This document shows, piece by piece, positions 16,758 through 29,400 of a DNA stretch of 64,000 bases (its first letter is position 1; every line of letters begins with the position of its first letter). The notes beneath the pieces were generated by a model. It had not been told where the DNA came from, did not search any database, and saw nothing but the letters and a program-made list of their open reading frames with translations. The stretch lies in assembly GCA_014825775.1 (NCBI GenBank), contig MVAQ01000019.1:117328-181327 (forward strand), written 5' to 3'. The position numbers were made by a program, and so were the translations under genes. The DNA is from Krasilnikovozyma curviuscula (taxonomy: Eukaryota; Basidiomycota; Tremellomycetes; Cystofilobasidiales; Mrakiaceae).

Positions 16758-17798
16758 TTACACGACGGTACCAGAGCTGAACGATGCAACAGTTATACGT
16801 CAGTACATTGACTTTCGGTGGTGAAGCGCAAAAGGAAAGTGAACGTACTTGGCAGCGATACGTGGCCACAGATCAGCGGCCTCCTTTGCGACTGGACCAG
16901 TGATGGCAGATCCCTTCATCTCTCCCTTTGGGTTGACGATGACACCGGCGTTGTCCTCGCTGAAAGAGTTCGCAAATCACAAGATTGACCCAGTTAGTCA
17001 GTCAACCGATTATCAATGCCATAGAGATCTTTTCGAAGGCAGTGACTCACAAGTAAAGGAAGACACCATCACGTCTTCTCCATGGCTTCCTCTGTCTAAC
17101 GACAACAGCTGGCATGACCTTCTTCCTCAACTCTGGCTTACCCTTCTTGACGGAAGCCATGACCATGTCACCAGCGGCGGAGGCTGGGAGTCTGTTAAGA
17201 CGAGCACCGAAACCGACAACGGAGATAACCTGATCATCATCACGACAATAACAAAGGCAGGATCAGAACCAGATCCCAAAAAGATTCCAATCAGGGGTGT
17301 TTAGACTAACGTAGAGGTTCTTGGCTCCGGAGTTATCAGCGCAGTTCATGACGGCACCAACTGGCAGACCGAGGGTCATTCTGAACTTGTTACCGGCAGC
17401 AGCAGCTAGAGTTAGCAATAAAGACAATAATGAGTTAGTTCGCTGGGTCGTAGGTATGTCTTTGGAGTGTGATAGGTCTTGGTTCTTGAAGTGCGTGCGT
17501 GCAGGTCGGTTGGTAGTAATGATCGGTGCTGACTCTGAGATCTGCTGCTGTCCTAAACCCGATATCTCCTCTCCCACCGACTCCCAATTATTCATCAACA
17601 TCACTACCTATCCCAATATGCGCAGATCCTCAAATTCCTGGTTGCTGGTACGGAGGTTGCAATTCACCGCTGATTCCTTCAAATCTTCACCCAACTAGAG
17701 CTGCTTTGACGGAGTCGATCCTGAATTTCACCAGCACGAGCACACCAAGACATATTCACAGGACTATTGCTGAAGCTAAAGTACGCACTCTTGGACAT
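16758..17798 (-). CDS. 60S ribosomal protein uL14 (L23)
   Basis: A large-subunit ribosomal protein at the subunit interface. The start codon ATG at 17798 encodes MSK, then an unusually long first intron (about 17788-17409, 380 nt) leads to the body [20 protein letters not shown]. The conserved [31 protein letters not shown] and [18 protein letters not shown] follow, with [12 protein letters not shown] near the end. The last intron (GTACGT to TTCAG) splits off a terminal exon encoding NSGTVV and the stop at 16758. Length is about 139 residues, as in the family. Start and last exon were chosen because they restore the conserved termini. Certain as a family member. Confidence 0.95.
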
Positions 17799-18725
17799 CT
17801 TGAGGAATCTACGGGGCGTGAGTGTTGGATTCGAGGTAAAATGGCGAGGGTTGAAGGTAGGACGATAGTAATTTCAAGAACAGCGACGGGTTGATCAGCA
17901 CTGCAATGCCAACTGCCAACAGCAAGGATCCAACTTACAGAGATTTGAATGCTAAAGAGACGCTAATAACTGGTGCCACGAGAGACAGGTTGGTGTGGAA
18001 GCGGCGGTGACAGCCAATTTTTTCCCACGCTTGAAACTGTACATAGCGGTGTCTATTTTCAAGTCCTCGTTCGACTCCCTTATCGGATTCTAGAGGTTCA
18101 TGCAGGGTCATATAATAGCTGAGGATTCGTAAATGCTTGTTCTGAACGAGAACGAGCTGAGAGAAAAAGAGCCTTTCTGCACTTGTTTACGTTTATCAGT
18201 GCTCCGTGAAGTTTGAACTTGGATATAGCAACCAGAGTACTAATGAATCCTTTAAAAATGAGATTGAATTAAGCTTCTGAATACTTATATGTGATTGTCT
18301 AGATATAAAGATTCTGTCTGATCTTCACTGCCCCAAGGCAGCATGTCATGACGGAGACGAAACAATCTCTTGTCGCTAGGAAACTTCGTTAGGAATGTAC
18401 ATCTATACTGTTCCCAAGGATTATGGATACTTCAGGGACGCTGGCCATGTTCGTCGAACAGCGGCGGCCATCACTTTGTATGTTTTTGCGCGAACAACAA
18501 TGTGACATTGCCAGTCAGTAGGCACAACTCTTTCATACAAGCGCAAGAAAGGAGTTGGAACAAAATTTTCAAAGTTAAGTTTCGCTCTCTCTCTCACACA
18601 CATTACTGACACCAAGCCCCAGCTCAAGCACAGGAGGAGATCTTGCGATTCGAATATTAACGTTACTGATATCATGTATCAAACACAGTCCAACCACCGT
18701 CTGAACCAGACAGAAAACAAATAAA
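17799..18725. other. Intergenic: uL14 promoter side and eIF3h 3' flank
   Basis: About 930 bases upstream of uL14 and downstream of eIF3h. No coding sequence is supported. A short CT/CA-rich tract lies near 18586-18604. Confidence 0.5.
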
Positions 18726-20195
18726 CTACGCTCTGGCGTACACACCACTCAAACCCCTTCGGCCTTCGCTTCCCATACCTTTCGCGAACTCCTCAATCTG
18801 TCCCAACAACAACAAGCCATTCAGCCTTGAAGCTTCCTGTGGGACCTTGACCATCCTCCTGACTTCATCCTCCGGTAAAAGAGCCAACCCCTGAGCAGCT
18901 CTGACGGTGTTCTCATCCCTTCTCGACTGGAGCAGGGACTCAAGCTTCACTTTCTGTCGGGCGATATCTCTAGCGTTGTACGACAGAGAGTCTGACTCCC
19001 TTCGGAACTCATCCAGGGATCTGGAGGTGGATTCGAGGAGTGGGATGAGGGAGTTTGGAACATCTAATGAGAGTGGTGAGTATGATGGTGCGAAGGTTGG
19101 ATCAGTGGAAGTGGACGCAGAGAATGTCGACGTGTTCGCTGGTGGGAGGGAGAGTGTTGCGAGGTAGGCAGTGATCAATGGTGAAGTTCGGATTTGAATT
19201 GGAAGTTCGGTGAGGATAGTTGAGAAGGTGATTCTGTTTTCGACAAGACTGAGATGACAGCAGAGACAGATTGTTAGTGGGTTCGCGTAACCTTTATGCA
19301 TTGCGTCGCGACTCACGCTTGGGTATCGAACTTGTTGGCCTTGTAAGCTTCAGCAAAACCAGCAGAGAATCTGAAAGCTCTCAACGAAACATTGGCGGTC
19401 TTCGTAGGGTCTAAATGGAAAGTTCTAGTGAGACATTGTTGTTGAGCGCAACTTTAGTCATGGTCGAAAACGTACCATGCACGACGACAACACCCTTTCG
19501 GCCACCAATAGCCTGGTAAGCAGCTTGAGCCTCAACAAGAGACATCTTCATGAAAGCACCGTTGGGTGAGGAGAAGTACGTTCCTACGACAGAGTCGGCA
19601 GCTGAGATTTGGGACAACGCCTTGAGCATCTCTTGAGAGTAAGCAGAGTCTGAACAATTCAACCAAAAGCCCTAATCCCATCAGTTTTCTTCCTTCTCAC
19701 GATCTTTATGGTTAGTGAAAGTCGACTTACGCGTCGCTCTGCCATTTGCTCTCTCACGTTCCTCATCGGCGCCTCTTTCAGACGAAGGCAAAGCTGGGAG
19801 TGGGAATGAGTCGGAAATCTCTAAGATATTGTTCAGGTCCAAACCAATCAAGTGACCCTGAGCTTCAGCGTTAAGCGAATCCTGAGAGTGCTTGACGATT
19901 TTGAGGAGAACCTGCAGTGAAGTTGGCGAGAAGGAATTTCCACCCATAGTCAGCTGTCGCTCCCACGAGTTCCCCTCACTTAAGCTCTAGCTGCAGAACT
20001 TACAAGAGCATCCAAGGAAACGGAGTTGATTGGAAGGGTAGCTTCAACGTCCATAGAGTCCTTCAACGAAGCTGGAATGGCATCTTTGGCCTGCTGGGTC
20101 TTCGCCTGCCCTGGAGCTGAGGTCGAGGTGTTTTGAGCAGGAGCAGCCATTGGGAGAGAAGCAGCAAGAGCTGCTGCCATGGATGGTGCTGACAT
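18726..20195 (-). CDS. Translation initiation factor eIF3 subunit h
   Basis: MPN-domain subunit of eIF3, acting in cytoplasmic translation initiation. An Ala/Ser-rich N-terminus (MSAPSMAAALAASLPMAAPA) of about 60 residues precedes the MPN domain: VSLDALVLLKIVKHSQDSL, HLIGLDLNNILEISDSFPLP, and VVGTYFSSPNGAF. The metal-binding JAMM residues are not seen, as expected for the non-catalytic MPN- type. A helical C-terminal half follows (SLDEFRRESDSLSYNARDIA, then KVPQEASRLNGLLLLGQIEE), typical of eIF3h. Start at 20195, stop at 18726, about five introns. The next gene upstream, Cwc15, is divergent and 2 kb away. Confidence 0.92.
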
Positions 20196-22158
20196 GGCTG
20201 ATAGGTTCTAGTAGGTGAGAAATGCCGTTTGCTGCATAGAAAAATTCGAGCGTTCTTTGACCCTGCAGAAAAATCGCCACTAGGCAATTTTCCAGCAGAA
20301 CAGAGTAGACATCAGGCCCAAATATCAGGTCGAAGAGTCGGAGTCTGTATGCTACTGAAGGAGAGCGGAACTAATACGAACGAGTATTACGCTCGCGCTT
20401 TTGTCACGGAGAAAGAGCGCAACCAACTCCACCTCGCCATAATCTTTTGACGTGAGGACTCACTTTCTCAGAAGCGTTTGAAATAACGTGGTGGATTTGA
20501 TTCTGGATGGACAAAGTGATCAGTTGGGATCAAACTATTGCGTGCCGAGACGAGCTGTTCTAAGTTGTCCTCGAAAGACTCTCTCCAGCGCATCTTGGGT
20601 CTACACCTGTAGCTGTCACCTACCGATCACTCTTGTTGTTCAAGATTACAGCATGTATTTCGAGAATGTCTTTACCTCCGGAGAGAGACGAGAACATCAG
20701 GAGAAGAGCGAAGGAAAACAGAATAGTATTGTAGTCATCAACAATGTTTCTCTATTCTCACCATCTGTTCTGCCTTGGAACCATCAACACTCCTTTCATT
20801 ATCCTTTCTTTCTCAACAAACTTCTGAATTCTAATCACGTGCTTCTCACACATTCAGCCATCTTGACTCTTGTCACCATCGCTTCCACTTTCTTCAAATT
20901 GGTGAAGGGAGCGCCGCGATCTATCTTTCAATGTAATAATTGCCTATCTCGAAGTTCGAAAGCATTGAGGGAAATCCTATTGGCATTGATCTCAGAGACC
21001 AGCAGTGAGCCTTTCCCGGAGAACTTTCATGAGTTCTTGTTCGGATCTAGTTTCGGGATTCACTATTTCTATTCTGCGTGTTCCCCCTCGAAACAAACTT
21101 GCAGCACAACCGATGGTCTTCGTTTTCTGGAATCAATGAGAACAAACTGATCGAACGGAAATCTCCTTGACTGTCGACTGCTTTCACCAAAGCCAACGCT
21201 GAACTCGTTCTCTCCGCGACTGAAAGTGTGATGCACATGCGGCGATGGCCCAAAACTGCCGCCAGTGCTCTCCAAGCTGCAAGGGAAATCGCACAAGCTT
21301 ATGGTGTTGGATCACCCACCGAGTGTTACTAGACGCTTGAGTATGAATAAGTGAGCTCCTTTCTTCTGCTGTAAGATGAGAGGAGATGATCTGTCAGAAA
21401 CTCCCCTCTTTTTTCTTGACAGTCGCTTGCGATAGCATCGTGTCGGCTAGAGCAGCTCTTGTTTCAGACAAAAGATAGATTAGAGCAGCAATCTGAACTA
21501 TGAACTGTCACTGATTGAGTCGTTCGAAAGCTCTATGAAGTCAGCACTCATATGTTCTGTTTTCGCGATCACGAAAAAGAATGAACACAATGTAACGTGA
21601 TATAACAACATCCCCGTCTTTAAATATATCTCTCTCTTCACTGCTGACTACATATGGCGGCGCTGAGACAGTGAAGATGACGGGAGAAAGAAGTGCCATC
21701 TTCCTCGGTGCCGTTGCTGCTCCCCTTCGGAGTAGATGTCTCAAGAGTACACTCGACTTCTCGTATGAAATGTCGTATTTCTCAGAGACTATTCAGTGAG
21801 CTCCTGTAGCCCTGAATGCTTGAGCTTTCAGAGCGATAGGGTGGAGTCAAATGCGCTGATGATTGACTCAACTCGACGCTAAAGAAGTCCCCTCTAGACA
21901 GTTTATTTACGACATCTATTTCCGTTTTACTCTGCAAAATAAATTGTTTCGTAAGTACAACCTTTGTTTACATTCCCTTAGGGAGCTGTTGCCACATCGA
22001 AAGACAAGCTGGAAAACCACACTACGTTCGTCCCTTGCTACCGACAATCATTACAATCTTTCTTTCTTTTCCCCTCAAACCTGGTGAGCTTGTCCAGTTA
22101 CCGACAATTCTGATGGATATATCACTAAGTAACCTGTTGTATTCGTTCTAGAGTTCCG
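20196..22158. other. Long intergenic region between eIF3h and Cwc15
   Basis: Nearly 2 kb with no gene I can support. A 220-codon open frame (20488-21150) has no recognisable family. A compact 54-codon stretch at 21171-21332 (plus strand) has a protein-like composition but an in-frame stop just upstream. A short ATG frame sits near 21676. These may be remnants of a gene or chance frames. Promoters of both flanking genes must lie here. Confidence 0.4.
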
Positions 22159-23538
22159 ATGTCGAACGCTCACAGGCCAACATGGACCCCAGCGATGGGT
22201 AAGGAGTCGAAGGGAGGCTCCAGGCAATTCTCCAACAAGGACATGGCTGCTCACACAAAGCTGAAGTTCCGGTATGTAAAGATTCTGACCCAATTGGCAA
22301 ATATTTAGCCTCTATGAAGGAACAGAACCTGTCCCGTATTGGTCTGGCGAACCTGCTGGCTCTAAGAACTGCCTTCCTTACTCATGTCTTTTCATCTCCT
22401 TGCCTCTTATCTAGTCAACCAGGTCAGACCTCAGTAGCAGAAGTGTCTCGAACGAACCTCCGAACCCAACTGCTCCTAGCAGAACACGAAGCGACGAACA
22501 AGAAACGTAAAGCCCAAGGCCTTCCACCACTCGCACCTCTCCCAATCGCCCAGTCGATCGAAGCTGCCCCAGCGTCGTCCACTGAGGAAGACACTGCTGC
22601 TGTTGTGGAAGAAGAGTCGAGTAAGAGGAGGAAGATCCTTGAGGAAGCCAGGGAGGCTGACAGAGACGACGATGTGGATTTTGATGACATGGACGAGGAC
22701 GACGATGCGCCTAAAGCTTCAAGGGAGGACAAAGGTAAAGGGAAGGCTGTTGATGCTCCTTCGTAAGTGCCTAATTCATCTTGGACGGTCGCTGGCGCAA
22801 CACAGCTTCTGACATGCTTCAAATGGATTATTCACTCACTGGACACCTTCTGACTTCCAGCGATGAGGAGGAAGAAGAGGAAGAGGAAGACGTCGATGAT
22901 GATTCGGATGATGAAGATGATACTGCCGAACTTCTTCGGGAGCTTGAGAAGATCAAGAAGGAAAGAGCTGAAGAGAAGGAAAGACTGGTACGTTGTGTCC
23001 TGTTTCTGTTTCTGCGTCATGAGGCTGGCCATGAACTTCTCTTAACTGCTTGATTGTGATCAATGTAGGAACTTGAGAAAGCTGCTTCGGATCAAACTAC
23101 CAGAGAAGAAGAAATCGCGACTGGAAATCCTCTTCTAAACCTCGCCGCTGCGCTGGGAACTTCTAGAGGTGGATCAGAGAGCAGCGCAGGAGGCTTCTCT
23201 GTAAAGAGACGATGGGATGATGGTAAGTGTTTCTCCTTCTGTCCACATATTCTAGTCCAATTGCGCTCGTCATGAACTGACTTCTTTCACACTTTTCGTC
23301 TTCAGACTTGATCTTCAAGAACCAAGCCGCATCTGAGAACGGTAAAGGCATACCAAAGGAATTCGTCAATGATCTGTTGAGAACTGAATTCCACAAGAAA
23401 TTCATGGGAAAGTAAGTCTCGTCTTTCTCCCTCGCGTTCTCTCCGTTATGTCACCTTTACACTAGGTCGCTCTCGGGTACTTTGTCACTAACCTTACTTC
23501 TCTCCTGAATATTACATTCTCACAGATTCATCAAGTAA
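22159..23538 (+). CDS. CWC15: Pre-mRNA splicing factor Cwc15
   Basis: A nuclear spliceosome component of the Prp19/Cdc5-associated complex. It starts MSNAHRPTWTPAMGKESKGG, the family's N-terminal signature of a RPTWxPA-type motif; RQPGQTSVAEVSRTNLR follows after the first intron. The middle is acidic (runs of Asp/Glu) and lysine-rich. The C-terminal block KRRWDDDLIFKNQA, VNDLLRTEFHKKFMGKFIK is the conserved Cwf15 end that contacts the spliceosome. Five or so introns; the last one splits the Lys codon before FIK and the stop at 23538. About 270 residues. Identification is strong. Confidence 0.94.
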
Positions 23539-24237
23539 TGAAGGCTCTTACAGTGCGATGTAAGGTTCGATGGCATCGTAGATTTGCGACCTTTCGCGAG
23601 GGTTAGGGTATGGAAAGAGAGATATAGTGAACAAGGCGCCGTAGTGATATCACAATTTTTTTATTTGTTCTTGCTAGCTTCCTCCATCAAAGCAAGACTT
23701 CTTCCTGATTCAGTGCTTGACGTATCGAAGACAACTCGATGGAATGAGTGCGTGCAGCTCGAAGACACAAGTGGAAACAACCCTCAAAACAAGGGTCTTT
23801 GCCATTTTCTCTCTACTAAATACCAGGACGAGCTTCCTCAGATGTTCCATCAAAATGAGCTGGGGCGGCTCGAGCGCAATCAAAACAACACCTTGCTCAG
23901 CCTGTGATGCGCTTTCCTGGGTCTTTTCTCGGGCTGACAACCGCAAATTCTTTCCCCAATCGATTTTAATACCAAGAATATTCAGCTACTTGTAGTTTGG
24001 GGGCTGGTACAGCTTATGACCAGTCAGAAGGTTTCGACGCTCCGATCCCCCTGAATCTTCGTTCGCTCACTATAAAATGGCTGCTCCCTTCCTTTACCTC
24101 ATTCGACCCAACACCCACCATCCTCAAAGGATATTTTCAGTCGCTACTTCTGCTTTACACCCTTTCCTCCTTGATTTCCACAAAGTCTCCCCATTCTATC
24201 TGTTTTCCCCTTTGCTTTACTTTGAACCTACCAAAAC
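23539..24237. promoter_or_regulatory. Intergenic region with promoter of the CPL1-like gene
   Basis: About 700 bases between Cwc15 and the CPL1-like gene. TATAAAA at 24071-24077 lies 160 bases before the start codon, followed by a pyrimidine-rich leader. No coding sequence is supported. Confidence 0.5.
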
Positions 24238-25920
24238 ATGAAGCTCTCAGCCCTTCTTTGGCCCGTTGCCATTTTCACTGGTCTCGCTGTATTGAACACG
24301 GCTGCCAATGCTATCTCAGTTGATCTCGAAGATAGAGAACTCCCAAGAGGTCAGTATCCATCGCTCGAGAAGCCATCACTTGTTTTTCGCTGTCGTCGTG
24401 CGCGATCCTGTCAAACTGACACATTGTTTTTCTCCTTCTCTCCCTTTCGTTACTTTCCCATTTGAAATTGGAACGATACAACAACTCGTCGTGTTATAAT
24501 AACGCAGACGCCAACCTTTTGATTGATAGAAGATTCGATGTCGATGTAGAGGCTCGAAACTTCCACCGAGTGAGCGCGAGCCCCTATCTTACCATCTCCC
24601 CTTCTCGCTCTTTTCTCTCCCTCTTCCTCGTAAACTAGTTACTGAATTCAATTTATTCCTCACATTTTCCCTCACTTTTTCCCTGTATCGATTCTCTTTG
24701 CTTTGTTGCGCGCGCTGCAATTCTCATCCTCGCCGGCGTCGCAATTTACTTATTCAAAACTCTATTTTTCACCTTACACCTCTCTTTCTCTCCCTCCCTC
24801 TCTTCGCCCTCCCACCATAACTCAAAATCTTCTTCGTTCACTTCCCACCATAGCAGTGCCCATCCGGCCAAAAATGGAAGCATGGGCAAGGTTGCATCTG
24901 CTCCAAATCAAACCACCGTGTCTGCGGTCAGCAAAAGAAGCACTGTTGCCCATACGGTGCTGACTTTAACGGAAGAAAATGCGTCTGTGATATCAAGAAC
25001 GAAGTTATTGAAAACGACAAGTGTGTTTGTAAACATCCCAACGTCCTCAGCCACGGTAAATGCGCTCCACCAGTTGTTGTGAGTCGATTTCCTTTTCCTT
25101 TACTCTTTGCCTGCCCAATGTATCATTTTCACTGACAACTGCTCCTCCATCGGATGTCAGTGTGGTATAAACCAAATTCCAAACGGTCACGGCGGCTGCA
25201 AGTGTCAGTTCCCAACTCATCACAAGTGCGGAGAAAACAACAAAGTCTGCTGCCCTCCTGGCGAAGACTTCATTCGAGGAAAATGCAGACCAAAGGTGAA
25301 TCTTCTCTTACCTCAATACTAAGCGGTAGTCAATCTTGCGGATGAAATATTTTTTTGCTTTCTTCCGTTAGCCATCTCGCCACTACAACAGAAGAGACAT
25401 GGCCACTGATCAGCAGCGATTCCAGAGAACAGCCTGTGACAAAAGAGGAACGACTGTGAGCAGATCTTTCTTTATTTCGTCTCTGCCTTGGTAACATGGA
25501 CACTTCTTCTGATGCGCCTCCCATCTTCTAATTTAGGCGTGCACTGTCTACAGAGGATATAAGTCCAGCTCTACTGCGGGCTTGGAATGTGTAGATATCA
25601 TGGTGAGCGATCATTCATTCACAGACTCGCTCAATCACCGAATGACACTTGCTCCCTTCCCATAAAGAGCGACATCGAAAGCTGTGGGGCGTGTCCTGAC
25701 GACCCTCTCGCTCAAGACTGCACTTCGCTCGAAAACAGCTCCAGAGTCAGATGTCTTTACGGAAAGTGTGTGGTTGGTGAGTTGGGTTTTCTTTTCTGTT
25801 AAGAACCTCCCAGCTCTAAATACTGATCTCATCTGATGGTTGTTCTCAGATACTTGTCGAGCTGGATACGTCAGAGTTGGGATCTCCGAGTGCATCCCTC
25901 TCAACCGAACTAAACTCTAA
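24238..25920 (+). CDS. Secreted cysteine-rich protein, CPL1/PriA-like
   Basis: An extracellular protein with a clear signal peptide: MKLSAL, hydrophobic core, ANA cleavage site near residue 24. Exons read: 24238-24349, 24508-24569, 24854-25078, from 25161, then three more, ending at 25920. The mature part has two copies of a module C-G-x3-K-x-C-C-P-x-G-x-D-F-x3-K-C (VCGQQKKHCCPYGADFNGRK and KCGENNKVCCPPGEDFIRGK). A basic linker follows, then a C-terminal domain: TACTVYRGYKSS, GLECVD, ESCGACP, DCTSLE, RCLYGKCVV, TCRAGYVRVG. The last domain is typical of basidiomycete PriA and Cryptococcus Cpl1 proteins, known as secreted or cell-surface proteins. The function in this organism is unknown. Confidence 0.88.
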
Positions 25921-26438
25921 GAGCCTTTCTGTTTCTTGTCTTGTGCTTCACACCACCGTGACTCTTACCATTTTCTTGCTGAAACACCGATTACCACTCG
26001 TTACTAGCTGTGAAAACAGATCTTTCCGGACAATTGATAGTACCTTTGGTTACAACAGTCTTGTTCCTCTTTCCTTGGAGCGAGATGTAGTGAGCGGCAA
26101 GAGTTTGCGCATAGAGCAACAGATATCGTCATCGATTGGACAGAATCGTTTACTTCTACACCTGTTGGCAGTCATGAGGCAGCACGAGCAGTCCGGATTT
26201 CAGTGATCTCTTGTACATGTAACTGCAGCTGACATAAAGAAAAAAACACAAGGTAGATTGCGAGAAGAAAGAGAATTCAGCTTCGTATTGTTGCTTCATT
26301 CAGGCGCGGTTTGAAAAGACTTGCACCGAGGCATCAGGGCGTGTCACATAATTGTGATATATATGACGACATTCCATCATTTCAAAGATGTCTCTTACGC
26401 TTCAAAGTTGTACTGCATAACAGAAAAAGTGAAAGAGG
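25921..26438. other. Intergenic between convergent CPL1-like and RPN2 genes
   Basis: About 520 bases, expected to hold both 3' UTRs. Short plus-strand frames around 26311-26778 run across the RPN2 3' exon and are shadows of it. Nothing else is seen. Confidence 0.5.
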
Positions 26439-29400
26439 TCAGAATCGCAGTCTCAGAGGAGAAAATTCGCCACTCACTTCAAACGACTCTGGAGGCGCTC
26501 TCTCTTCACCTTCCACATCAGTATCACCGCCAACAGTCATACCAGTAGCGCCTTCAGGTATAACAGGGCCGACAGCGTCCAGCGTTTTCGTCAACTCGAT
26601 GTATTCAGCTTCTTCCTCTGGTTTCGTGTCGACGACCATCAAGATTCCGGAACCTCTTCCCGTTGATCCTGGTAATGATGGGAGCTTCTTTGACGATGTG
26701 GATGCTGCTTTGGGGGCTGGGTCGAATCGGACTGGAATGTATCGTCCAGCTGGGGGGAAGGAGACGAACGCGCTCTGAGCTGGAGTGACACGGACCATGT
26801 TCTTGAGGACTTCAGATGCTGGTTCGGGCTGCTTCTTGTCTTTTTTTCCATCCTTGGCAACAGCAGATGATTCAGCAGCAGTACCAGAGGCATCACCAGC
26901 AAGCAGAGGAGTGTTCTCGGAAGTCTCATCCACCTTCATCTTGTCATCATCGTCTTCCCTCTTTTCCTCCTTCTTGACAGGCTCATCTGTATCCATCGCC
27001 TGTTCTTCTTCTTCTTTCTTCTTCTCTTTCAACCGAGCGGTGGCTTTCGCGGTGGTGGAAAGGACAAAGGTGGCTGCTTTTTCCGCGACAACTTTCGTTG
27101 GTGGTTTGATAGGAGCTGGGTAGGCGTAGAGAGAAGGTTTTGCCTTAGAGATGAATTCTAGCTTAGGAATCTGATATCAAGCAGGTGGTCAGTACATGGC
27201 TGGATGCATTCTTTTAGACAGAGGGACACACCTTCAGATCTTTATTCAAGCATATGACACCAGTAGCTTCAAATCCCAGACTCAAACAGTGAGCCATTGG
27301 GAACCAGTACCAGAACTGAACGAAGAGCACCACCCCAACGATACCAAGCATGTTGACATCACCAGCTCTGTTCTTCAACGAGAGAGTGGCGTTCCTTCCA
27401 CCGGCGTCAATGATACCCTGAGCAACAGCTGCACCGAACTTAGCCATCGAATCCTCGTGCTTGTCAGCAATCATTGAAGCAAACTTCTCTCTGGCAGCGG
27501 TGGTTGCGGCTCCAGCTTGTTGAATGAGAACCATTGAGAGTGCAATGACGGCACCCTGTCTGACGAAGTCTACTGGGTCTTTCGTCATTGGTTCAAGCAG
27601 TTCAATGGCTTCCGGTAAACCAGTTCCGGCACAAGAGATACCGAGAGCAAAAGCAGCTCCATGTCGAACGTGAGGATTGTATGATTCGGCCAAGAGCTGG
27701 ACAATTCTTGGGACTTGAGATGGGTTGCGGAAGAGAATGAAACCGATGGCAGTGACTGCTGCTCTCCTGACAGCGTTGTCAACGTCAGAGACAGCGATGT
27801 GAAGAACTTTGCGGATGGCGCTGTTGTTGGATGTGCCGGCGTAAGCGAGAGCGACAGTGTAAACACCGCCATATCTGAGAATGGCATCCTGAGTAAAACA
27901 GAAACAACGTCAGCATAACAAATGAAATGAAAACGTTCACTAGAAGCCCAAGACTAACTTTCTCCGCCAGCAACTTCTCTATCACTGGGTCAGCCTCCTC
28001 TCTTCTACCAGCTTCAACACAAGCTACACCGATAGCGAGGCCTCTGATGATCTTCTCGTGCTGAGTTTCGTGTGCGTAGGTGATCATCTCATCGATTGCT
28101 TTTTCACTGCCACTTCCTAACATCACCAGACCCATTGCATACCCAGCGGATTCCGAAGCGGTCGCGGAGTCTGTGAAGAGCAACGTCCGGAGGTCATCAT
28201 AGATGTCTTCATTCTGAGTCCCAACCCCGGCCAGTCCGAGACCCAGAGCAGCACCGTGCGAGACTACGTCGCCCTTCTCACCAGCGTTCTGACCAGCTTT
28301 GTTCATCTCATCTCGGAGGTAATCGATGACTCCACCACCGTAGCCGGCGTGTATCAAGCCCAAAGCGTAGAGAGAGCCACCTTCAGAGTAAGGTGAACCC
28401 CCTGTCGCTCCTGGGAGATAAGGCTGGAGGAGGGCACGACCACGGGAGAGGTTGCCTTTGTGAATGACACCCAAGGCGGCGGTTGCACTGTACTTGGACC
28501 AGTTGGAGGCACGAGCAAGCCAGTCGAGATTATTGCGCAGGAAAGTGTCGGAAGAGGTACCGGAGTGAGCGAAGGCGTTTGAGAAGGTTAGGGAGGAGTG
28601 GTGTAGTGAGCTTCGTGCTTCAAGTGCGTCCTGTAACGCGTCAAATTTTAAGGTGAACAGTAACCAACAAAGAATTATGAAGAACACTTACTTTGGTGTT
28701 TTGAAGGATCAACAAATCAGCTCTGTTTTCTCGACTAAGGAACTCCAACCAAAGTCTGACGCTCTCCTCTCCGCTCAGAATCTTCTTCAATTTCTTCAAG
28801 ATCTCTTCATCCACTTCACTGCTAGCAACATCAAGGCCCTCAACGACTTTAGCAAGGAACTGTTGGCCAGCGGTGGACGACAGGTCGAATGCAATTTGGT
28901 AGGCGGTGAGAAGCTGGAGGTCGGAAGATTTGGCTTTGAGGAGGTCGAGGAGGAGGGCTGATGATAAGGAGGGTTCATTTAGGTGTATATGGAGAAGAGA
29001 GATGGAGAAGTAGTCTGGGGTCGGCGAAACGAGGAAGAGTGAGAGGAGGAGGGAAAGGATCTGTAGGCGAGAGGCGGACGTAGAGCCAGTGAGATTGGTG
29101 GTTAGTGTCGAGTCAGCAAAAGAGCGCACAAATTACGAGGACTACTATGAAACCCTAAACTCGCCTTATTCCTGTAAGCAACCTTGAAGCCGGTGCTTCC
29201 GAGGACAGCGTCCAAAAGGTAACGAAGCAAATCATCGTCCTTGGTCTTTTCAAAGATCCTTTTGATGACATCAATTCTCCTGCTATCCAAAGCAATCCCA
29301 AGGACCTGCAGCCATTCACCTTCTTCTTCAGATTTTGCAATGATGTGGTTGACGAGCTCTTCCATGCTTGGGTCTACCAATCCATTGCCACCAGCTTCTT

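Noticed and set aside
20488..21150. 220-codon open frame upstream of Cwc15
   Set aside because: No recognisable domain or family, composition not protein-like in its first half, and no supporting splice or promoter context. Treated as chance frame.
26311..26778. 155-codon plus-strand frame at the RPN2 3' end
   Set aside because: Antisense to the conserved Rpn2 C-terminal exon.
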